A stretch of 64,000 bases of DNA from Leptospira sp. WS39.C2 (GTDB lineage Bacteria > Spirochaetota > Leptospiria > Leptospirales > Leptospiraceae), in assembly GCF_040833965.1 (NCBI RefSeq), contig NZ_CP162142.1, positions 1,196,001 through 1,260,000 on the forward strand, in the 5' to 3' direction. Positions 36,067-46,360 of the stretch are shown piece after piece. Each line of letters starts with the position of its first letter. The first letter of the stretch is position 1. The translations under genes and the position numbers were made by a program. Under the pieces are notes generated by a model. The model was not told the DNA's origin and ran no database searches. It saw only the letters and a list, made by a program, of their open reading frames with translations.

Positions 36067-37830
36067 ATGTTATCCGATGACAAGCGCAATCGATTTTTAC
36101 AATTACTAAAAGAATCCACGAAAGATGAATGGGTGTGGATGTCGGGATACCTTTCTGCCCTCACCCAAGCGAGCATTGGGGGGAGTGTGGATGTATCCTT
36201 GAGCCCACCTGTGAGTATCTCCTCGAATGATCCTTCTCATGGGAATTTAAAAGCCGCTCCGATCCAATGCAGTGTTGTATATGGGACTGAGACTGGGAAT
36301 TCCAAAAAACTGGGAACCGAACTGATCAAAAAACTAAAAGAGCTAGGTGTCCAAGCAAAATTAAAAAGTACAGATACTTACAAAGCAAAAGACTTAAAAG
36401 AAGAAGAGTATTTGTTCGTCATTGTTTCCACACATGGGGACGGCGAACCTCCGCAAGCAGCAAAACCATTCATCCAAATTTTATCAGAAACAAAAGATTC
36501 CTTATCCAAAGTTAAATTTGCTGTCCTCGGGCTTGGTGATACAAGTTATCCTCTTTTTTGCCAAACGGGGATTGATGTTGATTCTATGCTCCAAAAACTC
36601 GGTGCAGAACGAATCCATGAATTGGGAAAATGTGATGTGGATTTTGAAATTGTATCCAAACCTTGGATGGCTGAACTCATTTCAAAATTAAATACAATAT
36701 CAAAAACTGCGACAACACAAGTATCAAAAGGACAACAACCTACTGCGACAAAACCAAGTTCTGGTGGTAAGGTAGTGTATGAAGGAACAGTTGTCACAAA
36801 TCTCGTGTTAAACGATATAGGTTCCTCTAAATCTACAAGGCATATTGAAATCAAATCTTCTCAACCAATAGACTATTTACCAGGTGATAGCGCTGGATTT
36901 TTAGCATACAACCGTGAAGAAGAAGTGAATCGTATTTTGGGTTTGTTACAAACAGACAGAGAGACAAGGGTCACTTACAAAGGTGAAACTTGGATGTTGT
37001 TTGATTTGTTGCGGAAAAAAGTTTCCATTCGTTTTTTACCTGACCGTGTGATCCAAAAATACGTGACTCTTTCCAAAAAAGAAATCCCTTCAGGCAAATT
37101 GGACTTGGATGTTTTGTTAACGCTTTACCCTCCAGAAACAAAACTGGAAGTTCAATCCTTTGTTGATATATTGGAGCCAATTGTTCCTCGTTATTATTCC
37201 ATTGCCTCAAGCCCTTCCGCTCATGGAGAAGAAGAAGTCCACCTAACGGTTGCTGAGGTGGAAATCGAAACATTTACTGGTTTAAAAACAGGTTTTTGTT
37301 CTGGGTTTTTAGCTACTTTGCAAGAAGGTGATACAGTTCCTTTTTTCATCCAAAGGAACAATTCCTTTCGATTGCCGAGTCCTGATACCGATATCATCAT
37401 GATTGGACCAGGAACAGGCATTGCCCCGTTTCGTAGTTTTTTATTCGAAAGGGAACAGTCTGGTGGAAATGGGAAAAATTGGTTATTCTTTGGAGAAAGA
37501 AACTTTGTCTCCGATTTTTATTACCAAACAGAATTATTGGAATTAATGGATACAGGCGTATTACATAAATTGAATACAGCATTTTCCCGTGACACCAAAC
37601 AAAAAGTATATGTGCAAGACCGTATGGGTGAAAATGCTTTAGAACTTTTGAAGTGGATTGAAAACGGTGCCATCATTTACCTTTGTGGGTCCAAAGATCC
37701 TATGAGTAAGGATGTTGATCGCAAATTAATTGAAATACTAACAGAAAGAACTTTTGACACTGGAAAAGATGCTTCTGATTACTTAAAAGAATTAGAAGAG
37801 TCTGGCCGTTACATCAAGGACGTTTACTGA
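36067..37830 (+). CDS. cysJ: Sulfite reductase flavoprotein subunit
   Basis: 587 residues in the usual order: a short N-terminal segment, an FMN-binding flavodoxin domain (about 66-205, VVYGTETGNSKKLG), a linker, an FAD domain (about 235-430, PRYYSIASSP) and an NADPH domain (about 440-587, MIGPGTGIAPFRSF). It passes electrons from NADPH to CysI for six-electron reduction of sulfite to sulfide. It is followed by cysI after seven bases. Confidence 0.95.
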   Translation: MLSDDKRNRFLQLLKESTKDEWVWMSGYLSALTQASIGGSVDVSLSPPVSISSNDPSHGNLKAAPIQCSVVYGTETGNSKKLGTELIKKLKELGVQAKLKSTDTYKAKDLKEEEYLFVIVSTHGDGEPPQAAKPFIQILSETKDSLSKVKFAVLGLGDTSYPLFCQTGIDVDSMLQKLGAERIHELGKCDVDFEIVSKPWMAELISKLNTISKTATTQVSKGQQPTATKPSSGGKVVYEGTVVTNLVLNDIGSSKSTRHIEIKSSQPIDYLPGDSAGFLAYNREEEVNRILGLLQTDRETRVTYKGETWMLFDLLRKKVSIRFLPDRVIQKYVTLSKKEIPSGKLDLDVLLTLYPPETKLEVQSFVDILEPIVPRYYSIASSPSAHGEEEVHLTVAEVEIETFTGLKTGFCSGFLATLQEGDTVPFFIQRNNSFRLPSPDTDIIMIGPGTGIAPFRSFLFEREQSGGNGKNWLFFGERNFVSDFYYQTELLELMDTGVLHKLNTAFSRDTKQKVYVQDRMGENALELLKWIENGAIIYLCGSKDPMSKDVDRKLIEILTERTFDTGKDASDYLKELEESGRYIKDVY

Positions 37831-37837
37831 GGAAATC

Positions 37838-39505
37838 ATGGCAGAAACTAAAAAAGAAACACTCGCAGAAAAAGTAAAAAGACTGAGTCGTGGCCTTCGG
37901 GGAACACTTACAGATAGTTTGAAGGATGAACATACTGGTTCATTACGTTCTGATGACCAATTATTATTAAAATTTCATGGTATGTACCAACAAGATGACA
38001 GGGACAGAAGGGACGAACGAGCGTTAAAGAAACTAGAACGATTGTATTCCTTTATGATCCGTTTAAGGATACCTGGTGGTATGATTGGGCCAGTCCATTG
38101 GGAAGCACTGCATAATGTTGCAGGTGAAAATTCCACTGGTACAATCAAAATCACAACAAGACAAACTGTCCAACTCCATGGAATTTTAAAATCCAAAATC
38201 AAACCAACAATCAAAGCCTTTGATTCTGTGTTTTTGGATTCCATTGCTGCCTGCGGAGATGTGAATCGTAACGTCACTTGTACTTCCAATCCAGCTGCGA
38301 GTCCTTTACACAAAGAAGTGTTTGGGTATGCAGGTGAGATCAGTCGTTCTTTACTCCCAAAAACCAGAGCTTATTACGAAATATGGTTAGATGAAAATCT
38401 TTTGGCTGAAAAAGAAGAACCAGAAGATCCTTTGTATAAAGATGTTTATCTCCCTCGTAAGTTTAAAATTGCAATTGCAATCCCACCATATAACGATGTA
38501 GATCTTTTTACAAATGACATTGGACTTATTGCCATCATTGAAAATGGACAATTATTAGGATTTAATATTGCTGTGGGAGGAGGACTTGGAACCACTCATG
38601 GAAATCCAGATACTTACCCACGAGTGGGAACCGTTTTTGGTTTTATTCCCAAAAAAGACATCTTAAAAGTTGTTTATGAGATTGTGACTGTGCAAAGAGA
38701 TTTTGGAAATCGTGAGGACAGAAAACTATCTCGTTTGAAATATACCTTGGACCGGTTAGGTGTTGAATTTTACAAACGAGAAGTGGAAAAACGTGCAGGA
38801 ATCAGTTTTGAACCGGCAAAGGATTTCCAATTCACTCAGAGATCAGATGATTTTGGTTGGAAACAAGATGCAGCGGGTAACTGGCATTATACTGTTTTTG
38901 TGGAAAATGGCCGAGTGTGTGATGAACATGGTTATAATTTAAAAACAGCCCTTCTTGAAGTTTCTAAAACTAGACGTGCTACATTTCGCTTCACATGTAA
39001 CCAAAACTTGATTTTATCTGATATTTTTCCGAAAGATAAAGATCTCATTGAATCTATTTTAGTGAAGTTTGGTGTTCATAGAAAAACGGGGGAAGTTTCT
39101 CCTATTCGAAAAAATTCAATTGCTTGCGTGGCATTGAACACTTGTTCGCTTGCACTTGCTGAAGCACAAAGGTATTTGCCAAGTCTTATCGATAAAATTG
39201 AACCAATCCTTTCTAAACATGGTTTGGCAGAAGAACCTATCTCCATCCGAATGACAGGTTGCCCGAATGGTTGTGCAAGGCCTTATATTTCCGAGATTGG
39301 CCTTGTGGGAACATCTTACGGGAAATACAATCTTCATTTGGGGGCAGATGCGGAAGGGTATCGACTCAATCAAAAATACAAGGAAGACTTGGATGAGTCG
39401 GCCATCTTACAAGAATTAGATGAACTTTTTGGTAAATTTGCTAAAGAAAGAAATGGGAGCGAGTCCTTTGGCGATTATACCAATCGAATCGGTATTTTGA
39501 AGTAA
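37838..39505 (+). CDS. cysI: Sulfite reductase haemoprotein subunit
   Basis: 555 residues, full length. The four cysteines that bind the [4Fe-4S] cluster and bridge to sirohaem are in ACVALNTCSLALAEAQ (C-x5-C) and TGCPNGCARPYISEIG (C-x3-C). Sirohaem-binding arginines are in TTRQTVQLHG and CGDVNRNVTC. Together with CysJ it makes sulfide from sulfite. An AGGAAATC site precedes ATG 37838. A strong hairpin follows the stop. Confidence 0.95.
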   Translation: MAETKKETLAEKVKRLSRGLRGTLTDSLKDEHTGSLRSDDQLLLKFHGMYQQDDRDRRDERALKKLERLYSFMIRLRIPGGMIGPVHWEALHNVAGENSTGTIKITTRQTVQLHGILKSKIKPTIKAFDSVFLDSIAACGDVNRNVTCTSNPAASPLHKEVFGYAGEISRSLLPKTRAYYEIWLDENLLAEKEEPEDPLYKDVYLPRKFKIAIAIPPYNDVDLFTNDIGLIAIIENGQLLGFNIAVGGGLGTTHGNPDTYPRVGTVFGFIPKKDILKVVYEIVTVQRDFGNREDRKLSRLKYTLDRLGVEFYKREVEKRAGISFEPAKDFQFTQRSDDFGWKQDAAGNWHYTVFVENGRVCDEHGYNLKTALLEVSKTRRATFRFTCNQNLILSDIFPKDKDLIESILVKFGVHRKTGEVSPIRKNSIACVALNTCSLALAEAQRYLPSLIDKIEPILSKHGLAEEPISIRMTGCPNGCARPYISEIGLVGTSYGKYNLHLGADAEGYRLNQKYKEDLDESAILQELDELFGKFAKERNGSESFGDYTNRIGILK

Positions 39506-39513
39506 TTGTAGAG

Positions 39514-39527
39514 TTTCTAATTAGAAA
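39514..39527. repeat. Perfect 14-base palindrome after cysI
   Basis: TTTCTAA-TTAGAAA, directly before the cysI terminator hairpin. It may be part of the 3' end structure or a chance AT palindrome. Confidence 0.35.
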
Positions 39528-39530
39528 TTA

Positions 39531-39550
39531 GGCACCTGTTTTCAGGTGCC
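39531..39550. terminator. Hairpin between convergent cysI and dioxygenase genes
   Basis: GGCACCTG-TTTT-CAGGTGCC is a perfect 8-base GC-rich stem with a four-base loop, midway between the two convergent stops. The T-run is weak (ATCATGTAAAAATTC follows), but strength and place fit a shared terminator. Confidence 0.75.
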
Positions 39551-39583
39551 ATCATGTAAAAATTCTCAAACTCGAAGATTTAA

Positions 39584-40654
39584 TCAATCTGCCCAACCCA
39601 CAAGGATTCGCCTTGGTCCTGTATATGGTAACCTACCATGAGAGACAGAAAAGTTATCAATGAAAAGAACATCTCCTGTTTGCCAAGGTATCGCCACTAA
39701 ATGATTCCAAAATACATTCGTTATGGATTTCATTTCCTTGGGTGAAATCTCTTCTCCGTTCCCATACATGACATGAACGTCATGCGAATTGGGTCCTAAT
39801 ACTCTTTTCAATCCTGTGAGCACTGTTAGTAGCAAAGCTACACCCAAGGAACGAAGTGTTTTTTGGTGTTTGAAAATTTTCCATGTTTCTGTAACACCAG
39901 CTTGGTAATGAAAAGTTTGTGCATGATTGTGCCAAGCAATTGTATTTGCGATGGGATGGGTTCGAAATCCAGATTGTTGATTTGTGATGGTGAGTGAATC
40001 CACTGTAGACCATTCTAATTCGAACCGATTTTTTTCTGCAATTTGTTTCACCTCATCCAAGTTTGTCGTTCCGAACATTTCATCCCAACGTTTGGTTTTC
40101 CAGATAGAAAATCTTTTTTGCGAGGATGGACCATCATAACGCCTACGGTATCGTATTCCATATCTTTCGATTTTTTCTTTGATTTTGGGATCTATGTTTT
40201 GGTAGACTAACCTAAGATCTGTTAAAGGAGTTTCACCTCCAAAGGCAGAAGCTTTTTCTGCATAAAAAAATAAAAACTTCGGTGGATTATCGAGAAAACT
40301 CATTTCTGCATGTTGCATGATGGGGTAATGAGGGGGAAGTTCACTTGCCGTGAATACATGTTTCAAAACTTCATCGCGAGGGGAAGTGCCTAGGTAAAAC
40401 TCCCCCAAATGTTTTTCGTTTGTGGAAAACAAAATTGATTGGAAGTCAGAGGCCTCGTGAACTGGAAACCCTCGAAAAAGAATCGCTCCATAGGTTTTTA
40501 AATCTTCTCGCCACTCTGACTCATGGATTTGAAACCAATCGATGAACTCATCCAAAGTTCTTTCTTCAGCAGGTTCATAAACAATGGGAAGTTTTGAGTC
40601 TCCGATGAATGTTTTGCGGATCCACTTTGTTTGAGTAGCAATTGGTTGGCTCAT
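39584..40654 (-). CDS. TauD/TfdA-family Fe(II)/2-oxoglutarate dioxygenase
   Basis: 356 residues. The iron-binding H-x-E is in MQHAEMSFLDNPPKF, and the distal His and the 2-oxoglutarate Arg are in NFSVSHGRLPYTGPRRI. The central part (TPLTDLRLVYQNIDPKIKEK) matches SyrP/TauD-like proteins, longer than TauD itself (about 280). Its place after cysN in the sulfur cluster suggests release of sulfite from an organosulfur compound, but the substrate is not known. A promoter-like TTGACT-N17-TTAAGC lies in the 68-base gap upstream, so it may be transcribed separately. Confidence 0.85.
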   Translation of the reverse strand: MSQPIATQTKWIRKTFIGDSKLPIVYEPAEERTLDEFIDWFQIHESEWREDLKTYGAILFRGFPVHEASDFQSILFSTNEKHLGEFYLGTSPRDEVLKHVFTASELPPHYPIMQHAEMSFLDNPPKFLFFYAEKASAFGGETPLTDLRLVYQNIDPKIKEKIERYGIRYRRRYDGPSSQKRFSIWKTKRWDEMFGTTNLDEVKQIAEKNRFELEWSTVDSLTITNQQSGFRTHPIANTIAWHNHAQTFHYQAGVTETWKIFKHQKTLRSLGVALLLTVLTGLKRVLGPNSHDVHVMYGNGEEISPKEMKSITNVFWNHLVAIPWQTGDVLFIDNFSVSHGRLPYTGPRRILVGWAD

Positions 40655-40722
40655 AATACCACCAGCTTAACGAAACGAACCTATCTAAGTCAAGAAAAAA
40701 TCCGTTATATTGGATAAATATT

Positions 40723-41955
40723 CTACAATAACATCCCTGCTGCAACAGTTTGGTTGGTTCCTTCATCAACTAGGATAAAACTCCCTGTACCTCTGATTTT
40801 GGAATAAGGGTCATAAGCGACAGGTTTTGCCGCGCGTAGGGTCACCTTTCCAATTTCATTCAAACCAAGGTTCGGTTGTTCCGTTTTTTCATGTGTGCTT
40901 GTTTCCACTCTATATTCGAGGGAACGAACTGAAACTTTTACGGCGTTTGTGGTTTGGCGGAGTAGGTATTTTGAACCTGGTGCCATAACCTTTTGGTCCA
41001 TCCAACAAATATGAGCTTCGAGGTCTTGGGTAACCACTGGTTCTTTACCTGTGACAACGAGCATATCACCGCGGCTCACATCAATTTCATCTTCCAATCG
41101 GATGGTTACAGACATTGGGGAATAAGCAGTGTTAAGTGGACCATCATAACTATCGATGGCTTTGATTTTGGAAGTGAGACCACTTGGTAATACAGTTATG
41201 GAATCACCTACCGTAAAAAGCCCACTTCGGATTTGGCCCGCATAACCTCTGTAATCATGGTATTCAGGTGTTTGGGGGCGAATCACATTTTGGACAGGGA
41301 ATCTTGGAGCAGGGGATTCTTCTTCGGTATGGATTTCAATTTCTTCTAAGAAGTTGAGTAAAGACTTTCCTTTCCACCATGGCATCGAATTTGAAGGTTC
41401 GACAACATTGTCTCCGTTTAAGGCAGAGATCGGTAGGAAGTGGATGGATTTTAAATCCAAGTCTTTAGCAAATTCTAAATATTGTTTTTGGATGTTTAAG
41501 AAAACTTCTTCGGAAAAATCCACGAGATCCATTTTGTTCACACAAACAACTACATAAGGTAATCGTAATAAGGATACTATGTATGAGTGTCGATAGGTTT
41601 GTTCAATGACACCTTTTCTTGCATCAATGAGGATGATGGCAAGATCTGAATTCGAAGCTCCTGTCACCATATTTCGTGTATACTGAACGTGGCCTGGAGC
41701 ATCAGCGATAATGAATTTTCGTTTGGGTGTGGAAAAATATTTGTATGCTACATCAATCGTGATCCCTTGTTCTCGTTCTGCTTTTAGGCCGTCAGTCAAA
41801 AGGGCAAGGTTGATTTGGCCATTCACTTGGCCTGCTCGTTCAATCGCTTCCAATTGGTCTTGGAAAATTGATTTACTATCGTATAACAATCGTCCGATGA
41901 GAGTTGATTTTCCATCGTCCACACTTCCAGCAGTGATAAAACGTAAAATGTCCAT
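40723..41955 (-). CDS. cysN: Sulfate adenylyltransferase subunit 1 (GTPase)
   Basis: 410 residues, without a fused CysC kinase. EF-Tu-like GTPase motifs: AGSVDDGKSTLIGRLLYDSK, DAPGHVQYTRNMVTGAS and VNKMDLVDF, followed by two beta-barrel domains. It drives formation of APS from sulfate and ATP by GTP hydrolysis together with CysD. It overlaps the cysD stop by one base (TAATG). It is shorter than E. coli CysN (475) at the C-terminus. Confidence 0.95.
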   Translation of the reverse strand: MDILRFITAGSVDDGKSTLIGRLLYDSKSIFQDQLEAIERAGQVNGQINLALLTDGLKAEREQGITIDVAYKYFSTPKRKFIIADAPGHVQYTRNMVTGASNSDLAIILIDARKGVIEQTYRHSYIVSLLRLPYVVVCVNKMDLVDFSEEVFLNIQKQYLEFAKDLDLKSIHFLPISALNGDNVVEPSNSMPWWKGKSLLNFLEEIEIHTEEESPAPRFPVQNVIRPQTPEYHDYRGYAGQIRSGLFTVGDSITVLPSGLTSKIKAIDSYDGPLNTAYSPMSVTIRLEDEIDVSRGDMLVVTGKEPVVTQDLEAHICWMDQKVMAPGSKYLLRQTTNAVKVSVRSLEYRVETSTHEKTEQPNLGLNEIGKVTLRAAKPVAYDPYSKIRGTGSFILVDEGTNQTVAAGMLL

Positions 41956-42863
41956 TAAAAATACCCGCCTTTTTTTCTGTCTTCCATAGCTGCTTCCGAA
42001 CGTTTGTCATCCAAACGGGAACCCCTTTCTGTGGTGCGTGAAATTTGGATTTCGCGGATGATATCATCCACTGAATTCGCTTCTGATTCCACGGCTGCGG
42101 TGCATGTCATATCACCAACCGTACGAAAACGAACAGTTCTTGTTTCCACTTTGTCCGTATTGTCTAAACTGATAAATTTTGAGACAGGGAATACCAATTC
42201 CTCTCGCCAAACAATTTCTCTTTGGTGAGAGAAATACAAAGAAGGAAGATCGATTTTTTCTTTTCGGATGTATTCCCAAACATCTAATTCAGTCCAATTG
42301 CTGATTGGGAATACTCTTACGTTTTCTCCGATATGGATTTTTCCATTATATATATTCCAAAGTTCTGGGCGTTGGAGTTTAGGATCCCAAGATCCAAATT
42401 CATCTCTAACAGAAAAAATTCTTTCCTTAGCTCTTGCTTTTTCTTCATCCCTACGAGCCCCACCGATACAAGCATCAAATTTAAACTCAGCAATGGTATC
42501 AAGTAAGGTCACTGCTTGGATGGCATTACGACTAGGGAACTTTCCCTTTTCTTCAACTGCTTTCCCTTGGTCGATAGAATCTTGTACATAACGTACGATT
42601 AATTTCTCACCAATTTTTTCTGCAAGGTTATCGCGGAACCGGAGCGCCTCATCAAAGTTATGCCCTGTATCTATATGAACGAGAGGAAATGGAAACTTAC
42701 CTGGGCGAAATGCTTTTAATGCAAGGTGGACGAGACAAATTGAATCTTTACCACCAGAAAATAATAGGGCAGGTCTTTCAAATTGCGCCGCCACTTCTCT
42801 TAAGATGTAAATGGCTTCTGATTCTAACTGGTCTAAATGAGAAAGTCGATGGGTACTTGTCAT
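41955..42863 (-). CDS. cysD: Sulfate adenylyltransferase subunit 2
   Basis: 302 residues, full length. The PP-loop is LLFSGGKDSICLVHLALKAF near residue 38. FPLVHIDTGHNFDEALRFRD and ACIGGARRDEEKARAKERIF, and the C-terminal DRKKGGYF, are typical of CysD. It adenylates sulfate to APS with CysN. It lies three bases after cysH and overlaps cysN. Confidence 0.96.
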   Translation of the reverse strand: MTSTHRLSHLDQLESEAIYILREVAAQFERPALLFSGGKDSICLVHLALKAFRPGKFPFPLVHIDTGHNFDEALRFRDNLAEKIGEKLIVRYVQDSIDQGKAVEEKGKFPSRNAIQAVTLLDTIAEFKFDACIGGARRDEEKARAKERIFSVRDEFGSWDPKLQRPELWNIYNGKIHIGENVRVFPISNWTELDVWEYIRKEKIDLPSLYFSHQREIVWREELVFPVSKFISLDNTDKVETRTVRFRTVGDMTCTAAVESEANSVDDIIREIQISRTTERGSRLDDKRSEAAMEDRKKGGYF

Positions 42864-42866
42864 GAT

Positions 42867-43595
42867 CTATTGTCCTTTTTTTGGTGTGAGTTTTCCATCT
42901 ACCCAATGTAAACCACATTCTTTTTTTGATTCTTGTTCCCACCACCATCTTCCTGCACGAAAATCTTCGCCAGGTTCAACGGCACGAGTACAAGGTGCAC
43001 AACCAATACTTGGAAATCCTTTGTCGTGTAACACATTATAGGGGATATTATGTTCTCGGATGTATTTCCAAGTATCTTCGAAACTCCATTCGAGGATGGG
43101 TTGGTATTTAAATAAATTTCTTCCAGGGTCCGATTCAAATAAGGACATCTCGGTGCGAAATCCGGATTGGTCTTTTCGCAGGCCTGTCACCCAAACTTCC
43201 ATTCCATTTAAAATAGAATCAAGCGGAACCAATTTGCGGATACGGCAACATTCTTTTCGTAACTCTAAAGAATCGTAGAAAGCATTCGGTCCATTGAGGT
43301 CCACAAAACTTTGGATCTCCTTGGCGTTTGGAAAATATGCTTCAATTTTTGCCCCATAACGGATGTTTGTTTTTTGCCAGACATCATAAGTCTCTTGGAA
43401 AAGGCGGCCCGTATCCAAAGTGGCAATGCGGATGGGAATATTTTCACTTAAAATGGCATGGGTGATGGCTTGGTCTTCCAAACCAAAACTCGTGGTGAAC
43501 ACAACTTTGCCAGGGAAATCGGCACTTAACCGTTTTAAGCCTTCAACAAGCGAAAGGTTGTTATAAGATTCTGTCAAAACTTCCAAATTTCCCAT
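42867..43595 (-). CDS. cysH: Adenylylsulfate (APS) reductase
   Basis: 242 residues. PP-loop-like TTSFGLEDQAITHAIL, the paired cysteines in RKECCRIRK and the CxxC in GCAPCTRAVEPGEDF bind a [4Fe-4S] cluster, which marks the APS-reducing class. The catalytic Cys is in SKKECGLHW near the C-terminus. It reduces APS to sulfite with thioredoxin. No cysC kinase is present, consistent with direct use of APS. First gene of the reductive operon behind an inverted repeat. Confidence 0.94.
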   Translation of the reverse strand: MGNLEVLTESYNNLSLVEGLKRLSADFPGKVVFTTSFGLEDQAITHAILSENIPIRIATLDTGRLFQETYDVWQKTNIRYGAKIEAYFPNAKEIQSFVDLNGPNAFYDSLELRKECCRIRKLVPLDSILNGMEVWVTGLRKDQSGFRTEMSLFESDPGRNLFKYQPILEWSFEDTWKYIREHNIPYNVLHDKGFPSIGCAPCTRAVEPGEDFRAGRWWWEQESKKECGLHWVDGKLTPKKGQ

Positions 43596-43613
43596 AATTC
43601 TCCCGTCCTAGCA

Positions 43614-43634
43614 TCCAATGTTTTGTATATTGGA
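43614..43634. promoter_or_regulatory. Inverted repeat at the cysH promoter
   Basis: TCCAAT-N9-ATTGGA, perfect 6-base arms, 19 bases upstream of the cysH ATG and in the 68-base gap after cysA. On the minus strand a -10-like TATACT lies ten bases upstream of it. The same ATATTGGA string recurs before the dioxygenase gene (about 40708) and similar arms lie at cysJ, so one sulfur regulator may bind all of them. Confidence 0.5.
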
Positions 43635-43663
43635 CGATTTGTAAAGTATATTAGCGGAAATTA

Positions 43664-44728
43664 TTAGATAGAGAAGTCTTCTACGTAAACTTTTGCCTTT
43701 TTGATCCGCAGGTAAACGGTCTCACCTGGTAGCAAATTTAAGTATTTATACGTTTCTTGTTCGAGAACCGACTCTATGAGGGTGCCTGTGTCCACTCGTT
43801 TTAGTTCCACTCGGACATTTCGGCCCGTTGAATGGATGTATTGGATTTCAGCGGCTATCCCTTGTTCTTTTTCTCTGACAATTTCTACATCATAAGGACG
43901 GACATAAGCAACGGCATCCGATTCCTTGATGTTCTCATGTTCCGAAGATTCAAGAGCTAGGTTTCCAATTTTTGTTTTCCCTTCTTCGATCCTTCCATGG
44001 AAGAGGTTCACATCACCTAAGAAATGAAAGACGAAGGGTGATTTTGGTTTGTTATAAACTTCGTCAGGGCTTCCTACTTGTTCGAGTTGTCCTTGGTTTA
44101 AGATCACAATCCGGTCACTCACTTCGAGTGCTTCTTCTTGGTCATGGGTAACAAATACACTTGTGATATGGATTTCATCATGGAGCCTTCGCAACCAATT
44201 CCGAAGTTCCTTTCTTACCTTGGCATCAAGTGCTCCAAAAGGTTCATCGAGTAAAAGGAATTTTGGTTCAATGGCAAGGGCTCGTGCAAGAGCAACCCTT
44301 TGCCTTTGCCCACCAGAAAGTTCATGGGGGTAACGGTTGTGGAATTTTTCTAGTTGGATGAGAGTGAGGAGTTTTGCAATTTTTTCCTGGATTTCTTTTT
44401 TGGATGGCCTAGTCGCCTTGGGTCGAACTTCCAAACCGAAAGCAATGTTTTCGGCTATGGTCATGTGGCGAAAAAGTGCGTAGTGTTGGAATACAAAACC
44501 TACTTCTCCTTTTTGGATTTTGGAGGAAGACAATTGGTCACCAATAAAACTAACAGTTCCAGAACTTGGATCTTCGAGACCAGCGATGATACGAAGTAAG
44601 GTGGTTTTCCCAGATCCAGATGGACCAAGTAAAGCCACAAGTTCTCCATCTGGAATGGTTAAAGAAACATCTTTTAAAGCAGTAAACGACCCGAAGGTTT
44701 TATGGACATTTTGTATTTCAATTGGCAT
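43664..44728 (-). CDS. cysA: Sulfate ABC transporter ATP-binding protein
   Basis: 354 residues. Walker [20 protein letters not shown], signature [15 protein letters not shown], Walker [13 protein letters not shown] and the H-loop [14 protein letters not shown]-terminal TOBE-like regulatory domain follows ([19 protein letters not shown]). It energises sulfate/thiosulfate import with CysT and CysW. It starts one base after cysW ends. Name depends on neighbours, since this ATPase family also serves other anions. Confidence 0.93.
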   Translation of the reverse strand: MPIEIQNVHKTFGSFTALKDVSLTIPDGELVALLGPSGSGKTTLLRIIAGLEDPSSGTVSFIGDQLSSSKIQKGEVGFVFQHYALFRHMTIAENIAFGLEVRPKATRPSKKEIQEKIAKLLTLIQLEKFHNRYPHELSGGQRQRVALARALAIEPKFLLLDEPFGALDAKVRKELRNWLRRLHDEIHITSVFVTHDQEEALEVSDRIVILNQGQLEQVGSPDEVYNKPKSPFVFHFLGDVNLFHGRIEEGKTKIGNLALESSEHENIKESDAVAYVRPYDVEIVREKEQGIAAEIQYIHSTGRNVRVELKRVDTGTLIESVLEQETYKYLNLLPGETVYLRIKKAKVYVEDFSI

Positions 44729-44729
44729 A

Positions 44730-45533
44730 TTAGGATCTCTCGGTTCGTTTTTCCAAAATCAATTTGAAGATTAAAGTGAGGAGTGATAAAAACACAAGTA
44801 AGGTGGCACAAGCAAAGGCACCAACAGAATCAAATTCATTGTATAACATTTCAATGTATAAAGGAAGGGTTGTTGTTTTGCCACGGATATGACCACTGAG
44901 AACTGACACTGCACCAAACTCTCCCATGGCCCTCGCATTACATAGAATAATCCCGTATAACAATCCCCATTTGATGTTTGGTAAAATAATTCGAACTAGT
45001 AATTTTCCAAAACTTGCGCCAAGCAAAAGGCCTGCTTCTTCTTCTTCACGGCCTTGGCTTTGCATAAGAGGGATGAGTTCCCTCGCCACAAAAGGGAAAG
45101 TGATAAACACAGTAGCCAAAATAAGTCCAGGTGTATTAAAAACAATTTTGAGATTGTGTTCTGCTAAAAACTCACCAAATGCACCTTGTCTCCCAAATAA
45201 CAATAAAAAGATGAGACCAGAAACAACAGGAGAAACGGCAAAAGGCGAATCTATGATGGTGATGAGAAGGTTTTTCCCAGGGAAGGTAAATCTTGTAATG
45301 GTAAAGGCAGCTGTGATCCCAAAAAACGTATTTAGAATAACAGATACAATGGAAACTTTAACGGTAAGGCCAATTGCAAAAATTGCATATTCACTCGTGA
45401 TAGAATCATAATATTTTTCCCAACCTTCCGAGAAAGCTTCCGTAAATACTGTATAAATGGGCAAAATTAAGAGTAAACCAAACAAGGCGTAAGCGAGTAA
45501 GACTAGGAAAATGGGCAAAAGTTTTGATTTCAT
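44730..45533 (-). CDS. cysW: Sulfate ABC transporter permease CysW
   Basis: 267 residues, six membrane helices. The coupling motif near residue 175 ([20 protein letters not shown]) is the EAA loop that docks to CysA, and [20 protein letters not shown] is typical of CysW. It overlaps the cysT stop by four bases. It forms the heterodimeric sulfate channel with CysT. Confidence 0.93.
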   Translation of the reverse strand: MKSKLLPIFLVLLAYALFGLLLILPIYTVFTEAFSEGWEKYYDSITSEYAIFAIGLTVKVSIVSVILNTFFGITAAFTITRFTFPGKNLLITIIDSPFAVSPVVSGLIFLLLFGRQGAFGEFLAEHNLKIVFNTPGLILATVFITFPFVARELIPLMQSQGREEEEAGLLLGASFGKLLVRIILPNIKWGLLYGIILCNARAMGEFGAVSVLSGHIRGKTTTLPLYIEMLYNEFDSVGAFACATLLVFLSLLTLIFKLILEKRTERS

Positions 45534-46357
45534 GTGAGTTTTTTAGAAGCCCGTTCTTGGAAAAAATTAATCAGGAACATAAAGAAAAAAGAAGTGAGTA
45601 ACATTACAAGTGCGATGGATGTTGCTTTTTCAAACTCGTATTGTTCTAGTTTGGTGACGATGAGAAGGGGAAGGATTTCTGTTTTCCCTGGTAAGTTCCC
45701 TGAAATAAATACAACCGATCCATATTCACCGATACTACGAGCAAAAGCCATACCCGTTCCTGCAAGTAGTGACGGCCAAAGTTCAGGAAGTAAAACTCGC
45801 CAAAATGTTTGGAAAGGTGTGGCCCCGAGGCAACGTGCACTTTCTTCTAACTCTTTCGGTAGTTCTTCGATCACAGGTTGTACAGTTCGTACGACAAAAG
45901 GGAATCCAATAAAAACTAAGGCAATGACAATGCCAATGGGTGTATAAGCAATTTTAATCCCCCACTGTTCAAAGAAAGACCCGATACTCCCTGTTGGTGA
46001 ATAAATTGTCGTGAGAGCGATCCCTGCCACTGCAGTGGGCAAAGTGAAAGGCAAATCAATTAAGGTATCAAAAATTTTTTTAAAAGGAAAGTCGTAACGA
46101 ACAAGAACCCAAGCAAATAAGAATCCAATAAAAAGATTAAGAACCGCTGAGATAAGACCTACACTGAAACTCAAAAAAAGCGCTGATCGAATGCGTTCTT
46201 CTGTAAATACTTCTAATATCCCTGTGAAACCAATCCCCAGAGAATGATAGAATAGACCAAGTAACGGGATAATAACGACCGCCGAAGAATAAAAAACTGT
46301 GAATCCTAAGCTGATCCCTAAATGGATTTTTTTGTACGGTCGTGTTTCTATTGGCAT
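45530..46357 (-). CDS. cysT: Sulfate ABC transporter permease CysT
   Basis: 275 residues, six membrane helices, with the EAA loop [20 protein letters not shown] and [20 protein letters not shown], characteristic of CysT (CysU). It lies three bases after sbp and overlaps cysW. Partner of CysW in the inner membrane. Confidence 0.93.
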   Translation of the reverse strand: MPIETRPYKKIHLGISLGFTVFYSSAVVIIPLLGLFYHSLGIGFTGILEVFTEERIRSALFLSFSVGLISAVLNLFIGFLFAWVLVRYDFPFKKIFDTLIDLPFTLPTAVAGIALTTIYSPTGSIGSFFEQWGIKIAYTPIGIVIALVFIGFPFVVRTVQPVIEELPKELEESARCLGATPFQTFWRVLLPELWPSLLAGTGMAFARSIGEYGSVVFISGNLPGKTEILPLLIVTKLEQYEFEKATSIALVMLLTSFFFMFLINFFQERASKKLT

Positions 46358-46360
46358 TGA

